The position numbers were made by a program, and so were the translations under genes. A stretch of DNA of 64,000 nucleotides, taken from contig NZ_JAUSYK010000001.1 of NCBI RefSeq assembly GCF_030816855.1, positions 434,001 to 498,000 of the forward strand, in the 5' to 3' direction. Each line of letters begins with the position of its first letter. Position 1 is the stretch's first letter. The notes under the pieces were generated by a model. The model was not told the origin of the DNA. It did no database searches and worked only from the letters and a program-made list of their open reading frames with translations. This document shows, one piece after another, positions 10,624-20,364 of the stretch. Source of the stretch: Arthrobacter sp. B3I4 (GTDB taxonomy: Bacteria > Actinomycetota > Actinomycetes > Actinomycetales > Micrococcaceae).

Positions 10624-13344
10624 ATGGCACGTGGAACGCTCCGCATCTTCCTGGGTGCGGCCCCGGGAGTGGGCAAAACCTACGCCATGCTCCGGGAGGG
10701 CCACCGGCTCCGGTCCGCCGGTGAGGACGTGGTCGTCGCGGTGGCCCGTGACCGCGGCCGCCGGGACACCCGGAAAATGCTTGAGGGCCTCGAAGTGATC
10801 GAAACCAGGCGGTTGCCCCTGGGCCCGGTGGAGGTGGAGGAACTCGATCTGCCCGCGGTGCTCCAGCGGGCGCCAGCGACCGCGCTCGTCGATGAATACG
10901 CCCACACCAACGCCCCGGGAAGCCGGAACCAGTTCCGCTGGCAGGACGTCGACGAATTACTGGCCGCCGGCATCAACGTGTTCTCCACGCTGGACATCCA
11001 GCAGCTCGCCTCCCTGACCGACGTCGTCAGCGCGATCACCAGGGGCCGGCCGGCCGAAACCGTCCCCGACGAAATCGTCAGGCGGGCCGACCTGCTGCAA
11101 CTCGTGGACCTCTCCCCGGAGCTTCTGCGGCTTCGGCTCGCGGCCGGAAAGATCGTGCCGGCCGACAGGATCGATGCGGCACTTTCCGACTTCTTTCGCC
11201 CCGGCAACCTCGCGGCCCTCCGGGAGCTTGCCCTGTTGTGGCTGGCGGACCGGGTGGATGAAGGCATGGCCAGTTACCGGGCAGGCAACCGGATCGACGC
11301 CAGCTGGCCCACACGGGAGCGCGTCGTCGTCGGCCTGTCCGGCGGCCCTGAAGGCGCAGGGCTGATCCGTCGCGGCGCGCGGTTGCTCCACCGTGCCAGC
11401 GGCGCCGATCTGCTCACCGTCCATGTCATCTCCGCGGAAGGCGCGGCCGCGGAGTCGCCGCAGGTTTTGGAAGCACAGCGGAAGCTGGTCCAGGACCTGG
11501 GTGGAAGCTTCCACGTCGTCACCGGGGATGACCCGGCGGCGGCCCTACTGGATTTTGCGCGCAGCGTCAATGCCACCCAGCTGGTACTCGGCGTTTCCCG
11601 CGCCGGTTTAGCGGCACGGATGCTAGCCCTCTTGCGGGGCGGGGACACTACCGCGCGGGTGCTTCGCGGTTCTGGCGGTATTGATGTCCATCTGGTCCCG
11701 CAGGAGGGCCAGCAGCACGGCCGTCGGCCGAGACGGGAGTGGGACCTGGGCCGGCGGAGGGTCCGTGCCGGGTTCGGGCTGGCCCTCACCGTGCCGATGC
11801 TGCTCCAGCTGCTGCTGGGACTCAATCCGGACCCGAACCTGGCCACCTCCATGCTGGTCCTGCTCACAGGCTCCGTGGCGGTGGCACTGGTCGGCGGGCT
11901 CTGGCCCGCGGTTCTCGCCGCGCTGTGGAGCAGTGTGCTCGTGAACTACTTCTCCACACCCCCAATCGGCAACCTGACCATCAGCGACGCCCAGAATGTC
12001 CTCGCCCTGCTGGTATTCGCCGGCGTGTCAGGCACTGTCGCCGTCGTCGTCGACCGCTCCGCGCGGCGGTCCAAGGAGGCGGCCCGCGCGCGGGCGGAGG
12101 CCACCGCCCTGGCCCAGCTGGCACGCGGCGCCCCAGGCACGGAAGACACGGTCACGGGCCTGCTGGAACAAGCGCTGGATGTCTTCCAGGTCCGCGGCGC
12201 CGCGCTGTTCGGCCTCGTCCCCGGCAGTGACGCCCCCGGTCCGGGCGCCGCGGAACCGTCGGGCGCCGTCCCGCCGGCGGTAAGGGAGCGGTGGCGGCAG
12301 CTTGCCGGCGCAGGGGAGCTCTCACCAGCCGCCGGGCCGGACAGCGGGGTGCCGGCTGCCCCGAGCGGGGACAACGTCGAACAGATCAACGCCACCACGC
12401 GTCTGGTCCTGTCCGGGCGGGTGCTGGCAGCAAGCGACCGCCGCCTGCTCGGCGCCTTCGGCGTGCATCTGCTGGCTCAACTGGAAAACCAGCAGCTGCT
12501 GGCCAGCCGAAGCCAGCTCCGGCGCCTGGCCGAGAGTAACTCCATGCGCACCTCGCTGCTGCGGGCTGTCTCCCACGACCTGCGCACTCCCCTGGCCGGT
12601 ATCAAACTGGCGGTAGGAGGCCTCCGCCAGGCCGGAGTCCGCTACACCAAGGAAGAGGAACAAGAACTGCTGGAAACCATTGAGGAGTGCTCCGACCGGC
12701 TGGACGGCCTGGTGGCGAACCTGCTGGACATGTCACGGATCACCTCCGACGCCGTCCAGCCCCTGCTTCGGCCCGTGCGCTGGTATGACGTGATCAGCGG
12801 CAGCCTGCACAGCCTCCCGGCTGCCCGGGTACGGGCCCGGGTCCGGGTGGAGCTACCCGCCAACATGCCCGAAATCGAAGCTGATCCGGGCATGCTCGAG
12901 CGGGTCATCGCGAATATCGTCGAGAACGCCCTCAAATACGCCCCCGATTCGGACATTGTGGTGACGGGCACGGCCGGCGGTCTCAGCCCGGCATCGGTGG
13001 ACGGGCGTCCCGCCGGGGAACTGCGGATCATCGACCATGGCACCGGCATTCCTGCCGACAAGGTGGTGGAGATGTTCCGTCCCTTCCAGCGCCTGGATGA
13101 CGGGAGCGCCAGCGGTGTGGGCCTGGGCCTGGCCATTGCCAGAGGGTTCACCGAGGCGATGGGCGGCCGGCTCAAAGCGGAAGCCACCCCCGGCGGCGGT
13201 CTAACCATGGTGGTCAGCCTGCCCCTCTCCGAGGGCGCCCCCTTCCAGCAGCACGCCGGGCAGGCACCGCTGGAACCTCAGTCGCTCCTCACCGGCCGCC
13301 ACCACCTCCCGCCGCTCCTCTCCTCCCCCACAGACGCGCCATGA
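10624..13344 (+). CDS. kdpD: Osmosensitive K+ channel histidine kinase KdpD
   Basis: 906 residues, close to the 894 of E. coli KdpD. Domains in order: N-terminal KdpD sensor domain with Walker [10 protein letters not shown] (residues 11-19) and [14 protein letters not shown] (Tyr where most have Leu); a universal-stress-like domain (about 235-360); four clustered membrane segments (about 380-480); a GAF-like region; and a histidine kinase core with His651 (SHDLRTPL), N-box [11 protein letters not shown] and G-box GLGLAIARG. The chosen ATG is the one next to the sensor domain; the open frame extends 321 bases further. The stop overlaps kdpE by ATGA. It senses K+ limitation or turgor and phosphorylates KdpE. 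Confidence 0.93.
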   Translation: MARGTLRIFLGAAPGVGKTYAMLREGHRLRSAGEDVVVAVARDRGRRDTRKMLEGLEVIETRRLPLGPVEVEELDLPAVLQRAPATALVDEYAHTNAPGSRNQFRWQDVDELLAAGINVFSTLDIQQLASLTDVVSAITRGRPAETVPDEIVRRADLLQLVDLSPELLRLRLAAGKIVPADRIDAALSDFFRPGNLAALRELALLWLADRVDEGMASYRAGNRIDASWPTRERVVVGLSGGPEGAGLIRRGARLLHRASGADLLTVHVISAEGAAAESPQVLEAQRKLVQDLGGSFHVVTGDDPAAALLDFARSVNATQLVLGVSRAGLAARMLALLRGGDTTARVLRGSGGIDVHLVPQEGQQHGRRPRREWDLGRRRVRAGFGLALTVPMLLQLLLGLNPDPNLATSMLVLLTGSVAVALVGGLWPAVLAALWSSVLVNYFSTPPIGNLTISDAQNVLALLVFAGVSGTVAVVVDRSARRSKEAARARAEATALAQLARGAPGTEDTVTGLLEQALDVFQVRGAALFGLVPGSDAPGPGAAEPSGAVPPAVRERWRQLAGAGELSPAAGPDSGVPAAPSGDNVEQINATTRLVLSGRVLAASDRRLLGAFGVHLLAQLENQQLLASRSQLRRLAESNSMRTSLLRAVSHDLRTPLAGIKLAVGGLRQAGVRYTKEEEQELLETIEECSDRLDGLVANLLDMSRITSDAVQPLLRPVRWYDVISGSLHSLPAARVRARVRVELPANMPEIEADPGMLERVIANIVENALKYAPDSDIVVTGTAGGLSPASVDGRPAGELRIIDHGTGIPADKVVEMFRPFQRLDDGSASGVGLGLAIARGFTEAMGGRLKAEATPGGGLTMVVSLPLSEGAPFQQHAGQAPLEPQSLLTGRHHLPPLLSSPTDAP

Positions 13345-14015
13345 CCGCCGTCCTCGTCGTCGACGACGACCCCTACCTGTTGCGTGCCCTCCGGATCACG
13401 CTGCGGGCCCACGGCTACGAGGTCACCACGGCGGCCGACGGGCAATCCGCGCTCGTGGCTGCCGCGCAGACGCCGCCGTCGCTGGTCATCCTGGATCTGG
13501 GCCTGCCCGATATGGATGGAACGGCCGTGCTGGCGAAGCTCCGCCGCTCCAGCCGGGTTCCCGTGCTGGTCCTCTCGGCCCGCCACGGTTCCACCGACAA
13601 GGTCCAGGCCCTGGACGCCGGAGCGGATGACTACATCACCAAGCCGTTCGGGCTGGACGAACTGTTGGCCAGGCTGCGGGCACTGTTGCGGCGCAGCCCG
13701 GATGGTTCGGACCGTCCGGTCGTCACCACCGACGCCTTCACCGTGGACCTCGGAAAGCACCGGGTCACCCGCGACGGCGGGGACATTCGGCTCACGCCGA
13801 CGGAGTGGAAAATGCTGGAGGTACTGGTCCGCCACCCCGAGAAGCTAGTCACCCAGCAGCAGCTGCTGTCGGAGGTGTGGGGGCCCGCCTATGCAAAGGA
13901 GACCAACTACCTCCGGGTGTACATGGCCCAGCTGCGCCGCAAGCTGGAACCCGACGCCGCCGCTCCCCGGCACCTGATTACTGAGGCCGGGATCGGGTAC
14001 CGCTTCCTACCTTGA
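13341..14015 (+). CDS. kdpE: KdpE response regulator
   Basis: A 224-residue OmpR/PhoB-type regulator. The receiver domain has the acidic pair in VVDDDPY, phospho-acceptor Asp52 (VILDLGLPD) and the conserved Lys of YITKPFG. The winged-helix DNA-binding domain starts near residue 130 and ends with the ETNYLRVYMAQLRRKLE helix. It is coupled to kdpD. Because the kdpFABC operon is not here, the divergent KimA-like permease is the nearest plausible target. Confidence 0.93.
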   Translation: MTAVLVVDDDPYLLRALRITLRAHGYEVTTAADGQSALVAAAQTPPSLVILDLGLPDMDGTAVLAKLRRSSRVPVLVLSARHGSTDKVQALDAGADDYITKPFGLDELLARLRALLRRSPDGSDRPVVTTDAFTVDLGKHRVTRDGGDIRLTPTEWKMLEVLVRHPEKLVTQQQLLSEVWGPAYAKETNYLRVYMAQLRRKLEPDAAAPRHLITEAGIGYRFLP

Positions 14016-14059
14016 GGCCCGCCGCCTGTGGGCCTGCCGGCCGCCGGCTGAAGCGCGGT

Positions 14060-15316
14060 TTAGACGAATGCAGACTTCCCGGTCACCGCCCGGGCCACGA
14101 TCAGCGAATTGATTTCATAGCTGCCCTCGTAGGTGTAGAGAATTTCAGCGTCGCCGAAGAGCTTGCCCATCTCGTAGTCGCTGCTGATCCCGTTGCCGCC
14201 CAGCAGCGAGCGCCCCATCGCAACAGAGGCCCGGGCCAGGCGGGTGGTGGTCGACTTGGCCATGGCTGCCTGCACCATGTCCAGTTTGCCCTCCTGCTGG
14301 ATCCGCGCGAGCTGGGCCATCAGGGCCAGCGACACACTGGCGTTGCCCAAGATTTCGGCCAACTGCTGCTGAACCAGCTGAAAGCGGGCCAGTTCCCTGC
14401 CGAATTGCTTGCGTTCCAGCGCGTAGGCGCGGGCGACGTCGAACGCGGCCAGCTGGATTCCGGCGCCCTGCCAGCCCACCCAGGCCCGCGAGTCCCGCAG
14501 CAGCTCGTTGGCGCGGGAAAAGTTCGTCGCTCCCGGAAGCAGGTTGGATTCGGGAATTCGGACTTCGTCGAGCACGATGTCGGCGTTCTGCATGATCCGC
14601 AGCCCGATCTTGTTCGCGATCTTGGTGGCCGTGTAGCCGGGCCGGTCCGTCTCCACGATGAAGCCCTTTATTTGCTGGTCCGCGACGTCGCGGGCCCAGA
14701 CCAGGGCGAAGTCGGCGATGGTTCCGGCGCCGATCCAGCGTTTGGCCCCGCTGATCACCCACTCGCCGTCGTCGAGCCGCGCCGTGGTGGACAGGCCGCC
14801 GGCAATGTCCGAGCCGTGGTCCGGTTCGGTCAGGGCGAAGGCACCCAGCTGGGTGAACGCCGTCAGCCCCGGCAGCCAGCGGGCTTTCTGCTCGGCCGAG
14901 CCGAGCTCATCGATCATGCCGACAATCAACTCGTTGTGGATGCCCACCAGCGCCGAGAGCGAGACGTCGGCGCGGGCCACCTCGACGTACATGAGTCCCT
15001 TGAAAAGCTTGGATGTGCCGTCCGTCTGCAAGCCGCCCAGACCGTACTTGCCCAGCTCCGCGAGCAGGTCGAACGGGAATTCTTCGCGGTTCCAGTAGTC
15101 GATCGAGGCGGAGCGGATCCGGGCCTGCAGAAACTCACGGATCTCCTGGTAGCGGGCCCGCTCGTCCGGGGACAGCAGATCCGTAATGTACATAAGGTCG
15201 GCGTCCGGAAACGGCGGTACGACGGGCGTGGGGACCAGAGTTTCCTTCTCACCCTCGCCTGCGGCTGCTTGGAGCGCGGTCTGTCCGCTGGCACTTCCTG
15301 GTGACTGCACGGGCAC
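14060..15316 (-). CDS. Acyl-CoA dehydrogenase (glutaryl-CoA dehydrogenase-like)
   Basis: A 418-residue FAD acyl-CoA dehydrogenase. Family signatures include ALTEPDHGSDIAGG, RWIGAGTIADFALVWARD and LERKQFGRELA. The C-terminal TYEGSYEINSLIVARAVTG holds the catalytic-base Glu position used by the glutaryl-CoA dehydrogenase branch. The start is GTG after a GAAGGGA site; an in-frame GTG two codons later is also possible. It is divergent from an acyl-CoA synthetase and MarR gene across a shared palindromic operator. This implies oxidation of the acyl-CoA made by that ligase. Substrate unknown. Confidence 0.88.
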   Translation of the reverse strand: MPVQSPGSASGQTALQAAAGEGEKETLVPTPVVPPFPDADLMYITDLLSPDERARYQEIREFLQARIRSASIDYWNREEFPFDLLAELGKYGLGGLQTDGTSKLFKGLMYVEVARADVSLSALVGIHNELIVGMIDELGSAEQKARWLPGLTAFTQLGAFALTEPDHGSDIAGGLSTTARLDDGEWVISGAKRWIGAGTIADFALVWARDVADQQIKGFIVETDRPGYTATKIANKIGLRIMQNADIVLDEVRIPESNLLPGATNFSRANELLRDSRAWVGWQGAGIQLAAFDVARAYALERKQFGRELARFQLVQQQLAEILGNASVSLALMAQLARIQQEGKLDMVQAAMAKSTTTRLARASVAMGRSLLGGNGISSDYEMGKLFGDAEILYTYEGSYEINSLIVARAVTGKSAFV

Positions 15317-15393
15317 GCATCCCTTCGTTCTGTGCCGCGCATCGGCAGCAACGTCGACTCTTCCAAACCCTTGGATGTCCTAGTATATTGCAC

Positions 15394-15409
15394 AGTGATG
15401 TTGATCACT
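15394..15409. promoter_or_regulatory. Palindromic operator between acyl-CoA dehydrogenase and synthetase genes
   Basis: AGTGAT-GTTG-ATCACT is a perfect 6+4+6 palindrome. GATGTTGATC(A/G)CT is directly repeated 16 bases further on (15413-15425), and GTGATCAC occurs at 15433-15440. The cluster lies in the divergent promoter region next to a TATACT -10 candidate on the minus strand (15382-15387). The size fits MarR-family dimers, and a MarR gene lies at the end of the plus-strand operon. Binding is inferred. Confidence 0.6.
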
Positions 15410-15497
15410 AGGGATGTTGATCGCTGCGAAAAGTGATCACCCGGCCGGCGGCGGCCGTCTTGGCTGCTGTCGGCCACCGGCTGCGAAAGGTGCACCC

Positions 15498-17225
15498 ATG
15501 ACCGTCACTGAGGAATTCCGCGCCGCGAGGGACCGGCTGCTGGCTCTGCGGGAAAACTACGCCGCCGCCCGCGAAGAATTTCAATGGCCGCGCTTCGAAG
15601 AGTTTAATTTCGCTCTCGACTGGTTCGACCAGCTCGCCGCCGACCCGGCCAAGGCCGACCGGCCCGCCCTGGTCATCGTGGAGCAGGACGGCGCGGCGAC
15701 CCGACGCAGCTTCGCCGACCTCTCGGCACGCTCCGCCCAGGTCGCCAACTGGCTCCGGGCGCAGGGCGTCCGGCGCGGGGACCGGATGATCATCATGCTC
15801 GGCAACCAGGTAGAGCTGTGGGAATTGATGCTGGCCGGGATCAAGCTCGGCATCGTCATGATCCCGACCACCACCCTGATGGCGCCGGCGGACCTGCAGG
15901 ACCGGGTGGAACGCGGCGGGGCGCACTGGGCCGCCGTCGGAAGCGCCAATATCGCCAAGTTTGCCGACGTGCCGGGCGACTACACCTTGATCGAAATCGG
16001 CGAGGGCGGCGGCACGGAGTCCACGGCCCTGCAGTACGCCGATGCGTCCGCGAGCGCGAAGGACTTCGTCCCGGACGCGCCGACCCGGGCTGATGAGACC
16101 CTGCTGCTGTACTTCACCTCCGGCACCACGTCCAAGGCCAAGCTGGTGGAGCACACCCACACCTCCTACCCGGTGGGTCACCTCTCCACGATGTTCTGGA
16201 TCGGCATGGAACCGGGCGACGTGCACCTGAACGTAGCCTCCCCGGGCTGGGCGAAGCACGCCTGGTCCAACGTCTTCACGCCCTGGATCGCCGAGGCCTG
16301 CGTGTTTATCTACAACTACGACCGCTTCGACGCAAAGGCGCTGATGGAGCAAATGGACCGCGAACGGGTCACCAGCTTCTGTGCGCCGCCGACGGTCTGG
16401 CGGATGCTGATCCAAGCCGACCTGACCCTGCTGAAGAATCCGCCCACCAAGGTGGTCTCCGCGGGTGAGCCGCTGAACGCCGAGGTGATCGACCAAGTGA
16501 ACCGGGCGTGGGGCCAGACCATCCGGGACGGTTTCGGCCAGACCGAAACCACCGTGCAGATCGCCAACACCCCGGGCCAGCCGATCAAGATCGGCGCGAT
16601 GGGCAAACCGCTGCCCGGCTACGACGTCGTCCTCGTCGATCCCGCTACCGGCGAGGAGGCGGACGACGGCGAGCTGTGCCTGCGCCTGGACCCGCGTCCC
16701 GTCGGGCTGATGAAGGCCTACTACGGCGACCCGGAAAAGACGGCGGAGGCCTTCCGGGACGGCTATTACCACACCGGCGACATGGCGAGCCGGGATGAAC
16801 GAGGCATCATTACGTACGTCGGCCGGGGCGATGACGTGTTCAAGTCCTCCGACTACCGGCTTTCCCCCTTCGAACTGGAAAGCGTGTTGATCGAGCACCC
16901 TGCGGTGGCGGAGGCCGCCGTCGTGCCCTCCCCCGATGCCCTCAAGCTGTCTGTGCCCAAGGCGTTCGTGGTCCTGGCCGCGGGCCACGAACCCGGACCG
17001 GAACTGGCAGAGGACATCCTGCGCTACTGCCGGGAGCACCTGGCCCCGTTCAAACGGATCCGCCGGCTGGAGTTCACCGAACTGCCCAAGACCATCTCCG
17101 GCAAGATCCGGCGGGTGGAACTGCGCCGTCACGAGGAACTGCGCCACGGCACCAGCAGCATGCCCGAAGGCCTTGGCACCGAGTACTCCGAGGACGACTT
17201 TCCGGGACTCAAAGGGCAGGGCTAG
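15498..17225 (+). CDS. AMP-forming acyl-CoA synthetase
   Basis: A 575-residue adenylate-forming enzyme. Motifs: P-loop YFTSGTTSKAKLVEHTH, GFGQTET, YHTGDMASRDERG, and the C-terminal KTISGKIRR whose first Lys is catalytic. The medium-chain/ACSM-like N-terminus (FNFALDWFDQ) suggests short or medium-chain, branched or aromatic acids. ATG 15498 follows AAAGG; the frame continues 84 bases upstream into the operator, so that extension is unlikely. It should convert an acid, ATP and CoA to acyl-CoA, the substrate of the divergent dehydrogenase. Confidence 0.9.
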   Translation: MTVTEEFRAARDRLLALRENYAAAREEFQWPRFEEFNFALDWFDQLAADPAKADRPALVIVEQDGAATRRSFADLSARSAQVANWLRAQGVRRGDRMIIMLGNQVELWELMLAGIKLGIVMIPTTTLMAPADLQDRVERGGAHWAAVGSANIAKFADVPGDYTLIEIGEGGGTESTALQYADASASAKDFVPDAPTRADETLLLYFTSGTTSKAKLVEHTHTSYPVGHLSTMFWIGMEPGDVHLNVASPGWAKHAWSNVFTPWIAEACVFIYNYDRFDAKALMEQMDRERVTSFCAPPTVWRMLIQADLTLLKNPPTKVVSAGEPLNAEVIDQVNRAWGQTIRDGFGQTETTVQIANTPGQPIKIGAMGKPLPGYDVVLVDPATGEEADDGELCLRLDPRPVGLMKAYYGDPEKTAEAFRDGYYHTGDMASRDERGIITYVGRGDDVFKSSDYRLSPFELESVLIEHPAVAEAAVVPSPDALKLSVPKAFVVLAAGHEPGPELAEDILRYCREHLAPFKRIRRLEFTELPKTISGKIRRVELRRHEELRHGTSSMPEGLGTEYSEDDFPGLKGQG

Positions 17226-17227
17226 GC

Positions 17228-17734
17228 ATGGGCGCCCCGTTGCCACGTGACCCGATCGCCGACGCCCAGCGGAACTGGGAGCGGCACGGCTGGGCCGACG
17301 TTGCCGCGCCGATGGCGGCGATCACGGCCATTATGCGGACCCAGCAGATCCTGCTGGCCCGGATCGAGACCGCGCTGAAGCCGTTCGGCCTGACGTTCGC
17401 GCGCTATGAACTGCTGGCCCTGCTCAGCTTTGCCCGCAGCGGCGCACTGCCGATGAACAAGGCGAGCGCGCTGCTGCAGGTCCATCCCACCTCGGTGACC
17501 AATGCCGTGGACCGGCTGCAGGAGGCGGGGCTGGTGCTGCGGTCCCCGCACCCCACGGACGGCCGGACCACGCTGATCGAGCTCACCTCCGAGGGACGCA
17601 CACTGGCGAAGCGGGCGACTGCGGTGCTGAACTCCGACGTCTTCGGCCAGTCCGGCTTCGAGCCGGACGACGTGGAGCAGTTGATCCGGATTTTGGGCGA
17701 CTTCCGGCGAAACGCCGGAGACTTCAGTAGCTGA
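17228..17734 (+). CDS. MarR-family transcriptional regulator
   Basis: A 168-residue MarR protein. The winged helix-turn-helix includes FARYELLALLSFA, MNKASALLQVHPTSVTNAVDRLQEAGLV and the wing SPHPTDGRTTLIELT. It starts two bases after the acyl-CoA synthetase stop, so it is in the same operon. It likely represses the divergent dehydrogenase and synthetase promoters through the palindrome at 15394-15409, with an acyl-CoA or free acid as inducer. The ligand is inferred from neighbours only. Confidence 0.9.
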   Translation: MGAPLPRDPIADAQRNWERHGWADVAAPMAAITAIMRTQQILLARIETALKPFGLTFARYELLALLSFARSGALPMNKASALLQVHPTSVTNAVDRLQEAGLVLRSPHPTDGRTTLIELTSEGRTLAKRATAVLNSDVFGQSGFEPDDVEQLIRILGDFRRNAGDFSS

Positions 17735-17764
17735 CGGCCAGGCGGCGGGGCCTGGGCTCACGAC

Positions 17765-17816
17765 GCGCAAATGCGCGGACGCGGCAGGAATTCCAGCCGC
17801 GACAGGACATTTGCGC
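17765..17816. repeat. Two-tier 52-bp intergenic palindrome
   Basis: Symmetric layout: GCGCAAATG, six unpaired bases, CGCGGC, then a GGAATTCC centre, then GCCGCG, six unpaired bases, CATTTGCGC. It lies between the MarR stop and the methyltransferase gene. There is no T-tract, so it is not a standard terminator. It could be a REP-like repeat or a protein-binding site. A similar two-tier palindrome is at 46423-46485. Confidence 0.65.
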
Positions 17817-17918
17817 AGGGCAGGATGGGGGGCGCGTCGCATGCCCGTCCCGCCTAAACTGGATGGGCGGCCGGGGCGGCGATAGCCCCGGGCATGCGAC
17901 GGGCCGGAGGAGAGCTGG

Positions 17919-18551
17919 ATGGAATTCGACGAATCGTTCTGGGACGAGCGGTACCGCCAGCACAGCGAACACGGGTCGGTGTGGAGCGGCCAGCCGAACG
18001 CGCAGCTGGTGGTCGAGGTCGCGGGGCTTATGCCTGGCTCGGCACTGGACGTCGGAGCCGGGGAGGGCGCGGATGCCGTCTGGCTGGCCCGCCGCGGCTG
18101 GCGGGTGACGGCCGTAGACATTTCCTCGGTGGCGCTGGCCCGGGCTGCCGCGGCGGTGGCGCCGGACCCTGAAACTGCCGCCCGGATCAGCTGGCAACAT
18201 CAGGACCTCACCGTTTCACCGCCACCGGCCGGTACCTTCGACCTCGTCTCCGCTCAGTACCTCCACCTGCCGGCTCCGGAACGCGACGGCGTGTACCACC
18301 GGCTCGCCGCCTCGGTGGCGCCCGGCGGCACGCTGCTGATCGTGGGCCACCATCCCTCAGATCTGGAGACCAGCGTCCGGAGGCCCTCCGCGCCGGGTCT
18401 GCTGTTCACCGCCGAACAGGCCGCGGCGGACCTTGATCCGGACGAGTGGGAGATCATCACGTGCGCCGCCCGTCCACGCGCCACCACGGACTCCGACGAC
18501 GTACAGGTCACCGTGCGGGACGCCGTACTAAACGCCCGTCGACGGGCGTAG
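17919..18551 (+). CDS. Class I SAM-dependent methyltransferase
   Basis: A 210-residue Rossmann methyltransferase. SAM-binding motif I is ALDVGAGEGADAVWLA and the acidic end of strand 2 is VTAVDIS; FDLVSAQYLHL is the motif IV region. The N-terminal FWDERYRQ...WSGQPN matches a common actinobacterial group with TehB-like relatives. A GGAGGAGAG site precedes the ATG, and a TAAACT -10 candidate lies near 17855. The methyl acceptor is unknown. Confidence 0.85.
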   Translation: MEFDESFWDERYRQHSEHGSVWSGQPNAQLVVEVAGLMPGSALDVGAGEGADAVWLARRGWRVTAVDISSVALARAAAAVAPDPETAARISWQHQDLTVSPPPAGTFDLVSAQYLHLPAPERDGVYHRLAASVAPGGTLLIVGHHPSDLETSVRRPSAPGLLFTAEQAAADLDPDEWEIITCAARPRATTDSDDVQVTVRDAVLNARRRA

Positions 18552-18613
18552 CCGCAGACCTCCCGCCAGCCTGCCGGCGCAGAGGGCCCGCCGCGGCACA
18601 TCCGCTGCCGGCC

Positions 18614-19390
18614 CTAGCGGTGCGTGAAGTCGGGCTGCCGCTTTTCACTGAAGGCGGCCATGCCCTCCTTTTGGTCCTCAGTGGCGAAGAGCGAGTGGAA
18701 CACGCGGCGTTCGAACAGCACACCCTGGGTCAGCCCGGTTTCGAAGGCGGCATTGACCGCTTCTTTGGCCACCATCGCCACCGGCTTGGACTTGGAAGCG
18801 ATGACCTCGGCGGCCTTCATGGCCTCCTCGACGACGTCGGCCGCCGGCACCACGCGGGAGACCAGCCCGGAGCGCTCGGCCTCCGCGGCGTCGATAAAGC
18901 GGCCGGTCAGGATCATGTCCATGGCCTTGGCCTTGCCGACGGCGCGGGTCAGGCGCTGCGAGCCGCCCATCCCCGGCAGGACGCCGAGGTTGATTTCCGG
19001 CTGGCCGAACTTGGCATTGTCGCCGGCGATGATGAAGTCACACATCATGGCGAGCTCGCAGCCGCCGCCAAGGGCGAACCCGGAGACGGCCGCCACCACC
19101 GGGATGCGCAGCCGGGTGAAGTCCTCCCAGCCGCGGAACCAGTCGGCCGCGTACATCTCCATGTAACCCTTGGACTGCATCTCTTTGATGTCCGCCCCCG
19201 CGGCGAAAGCCTTGGCCGAGCCGGTCACGACGACGGCGCCCACGTCCGGATCGGTGTCCATCGCGGTGACCGCCGCGACAAGCTCGTCCATGGTGGCCTT
19301 GTTGAGGGCGTTCAGCGCCTCGGGCCGGTTGAGCGTCACGAGACCGACCCGGCCGCGGCGCTCCACCAGAATGTTTGCGTACTCGGTCAT
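18614..19390 (-). CDS. Enoyl-CoA hydratase
   Basis: A 258-residue crotonase-family enzyme. [11 protein letters not shown] and [11 protein letters not shown] form the oxyanion hole, and [18 protein letters not shown] supplies a catalytic Glu. It is the last gene of the valine operon; its ATG overlaps the mmsB stop (ATGA). In valine catabolism this step hydrates methacrylyl-CoA to 3-hydroxyisobutyryl-CoA, feeding the hydrolase encoded two genes upstream. It may also serve general beta-oxidation. Confidence 0.92.
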   Translation of the reverse strand: MTEYANILVERRGRVGLVTLNRPEALNALNKATMDELVAAVTAMDTDPDVGAVVVTGSAKAFAAGADIKEMQSKGYMEMYAADWFRGWEDFTRLRIPVVAAVSGFALGGGCELAMMCDFIIAGDNAKFGQPEINLGVLPGMGGSQRLTRAVGKAKAMDMILTGRFIDAAEAERSGLVSRVVPAADVVEEAMKAAEVIASKSKPVAMVAKEAVNAAFETGLTQGVLFERRVFHSLFATEDQKEGMAAFSEKRQPDFTHR

Positions 19391-20364
19391 GCCTGTCCCC
19401 TCGACTGCTGTTCGGATTTGTCCCGGATGTCGGTGATGATGCCGGAGAAGTCCCGCCCGGCACCGCCCTCCGCGGCAAAGGTATCGTAAATTTCGGAGGC
19501 GAGCGGCCCCAGCCGGGCGGCGACGCCGGTGCTTTCGAGGGCGTTGAGCGCCAGCTTCAGGTCCTTGGCCATCAGCGCGCCGGCAAAACCGGGCTGGTAG
19601 TCGCGGTTCGCCGGGCTGGTGGGCACCGGTCCCGGAACCGGGCAGTTGGTGGTCAGCGCCCAGCACTGCCCGGACGCGGCGGAGGCGACGTCAAACAGCG
19701 CCTGGTGGGTCAGGCCGAGCTTCTCACCGAGGACGAAAGCTTCGCTGACCGCGATCATGGAGACGCCGAGGATCATGTTGTTGCAGATTTTGGCAGCCTG
19801 CCCGGCACCGTGAGCGCCGCAGTGGACGACACGCTTGCCCATCACCTCCAGCATGGGCTTGACGGCCTCGAAGTCCTCATCCAGCGCGCCGACCATGAAC
19901 GTCAGCGTTCCCGCCTCGGCCCCGACCACGCCGCCGGAGACGGGCGCGTCGACGGCCCGGTGGCCGGCCTCGACGGCCAGCGCCGACGCCTCACGTGCCT
20001 CATCCACGTTGATCGTGGAGCAGTCCAGGAACATGGTTCCGGGGCTGGCCGCCGCGAGCAGTCCGGGTGCTCCGCCGGTTCCCCGGTAGGCGTCCAGCAG
20101 GTGCTTGCCGCTGGGCAGCATGGTCAGTACGACGGCGGCATCGGCCACGGCTTCGGCGGCCGTATCCGCGGTGCTGATGCCGTGTGCCCGGGCCGCGTCC
20201 AACGCAGCAGGCACCACGTCGAAGCCGGTCACCGTATAGCCGGCCTTGATCAGGTTGACGGCCATCGGCCCACCCATGTGGCCCAGGCCAAGGAAGGCAA
20301 TGGGGCCGGTCTGCACCCCGGGTTGCGCCGGTTCGGCCGGTTCAGCCGGTGATACGTCAGACAT
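19387..20364 (-). CDS. mmsB: 3-hydroxyisobutyrate dehydrogenase
   Basis: A 325-residue beta-hydroxyacid dehydrogenase. The N-terminal NAD(P) motif is [12 protein letters not shown], the substrate segment [16 protein letters not shown], and the catalytic Lys lies in [12 protein letters not shown]. It oxidises 3-hydroxyisobutyrate to methylmalonate semialdehyde, the substrate of MmsA in the same operon. It overlaps the hydrolase gene by 8 bases. About 15 extra Pro/Ala-rich residues precede the Rossmann domain. Confidence 0.95.
   Translation of the reverse strand: MSDVSPAEPAEPAQPGVQTGPIAFLGLGHMGGPMAVNLIKAGYTVTGFDVVPAALDAARAHGISTADTAAEAVADAAVVLTMLPSGKHLLDAYRGTGGAPGLLAAASPGTMFLDCSTINVDEAREASALAVEAGHRAVDAPVSGGVVGAEAGTLTFMVGALDEDFEAVKPMLEVMGKRVVHCGAHGAGQAAKICNNMILGVSMIAVSEAFVLGEKLGLTHQALFDVASAASGQCWALTTNCPVPGPVPTSPANRDYQPGFAGALMAKDLKLALNALESTGVAARLGPLASEIYDTFAAEGGAGRDFSGIITDIRDKSEQQSRGQA

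Noticed and set aside
10456..10905. Upstream extension of the KimA-like gene in the same frame
   Set aside because: It would overlap kdpD, and a clear ribosome site supports the start at 10455.
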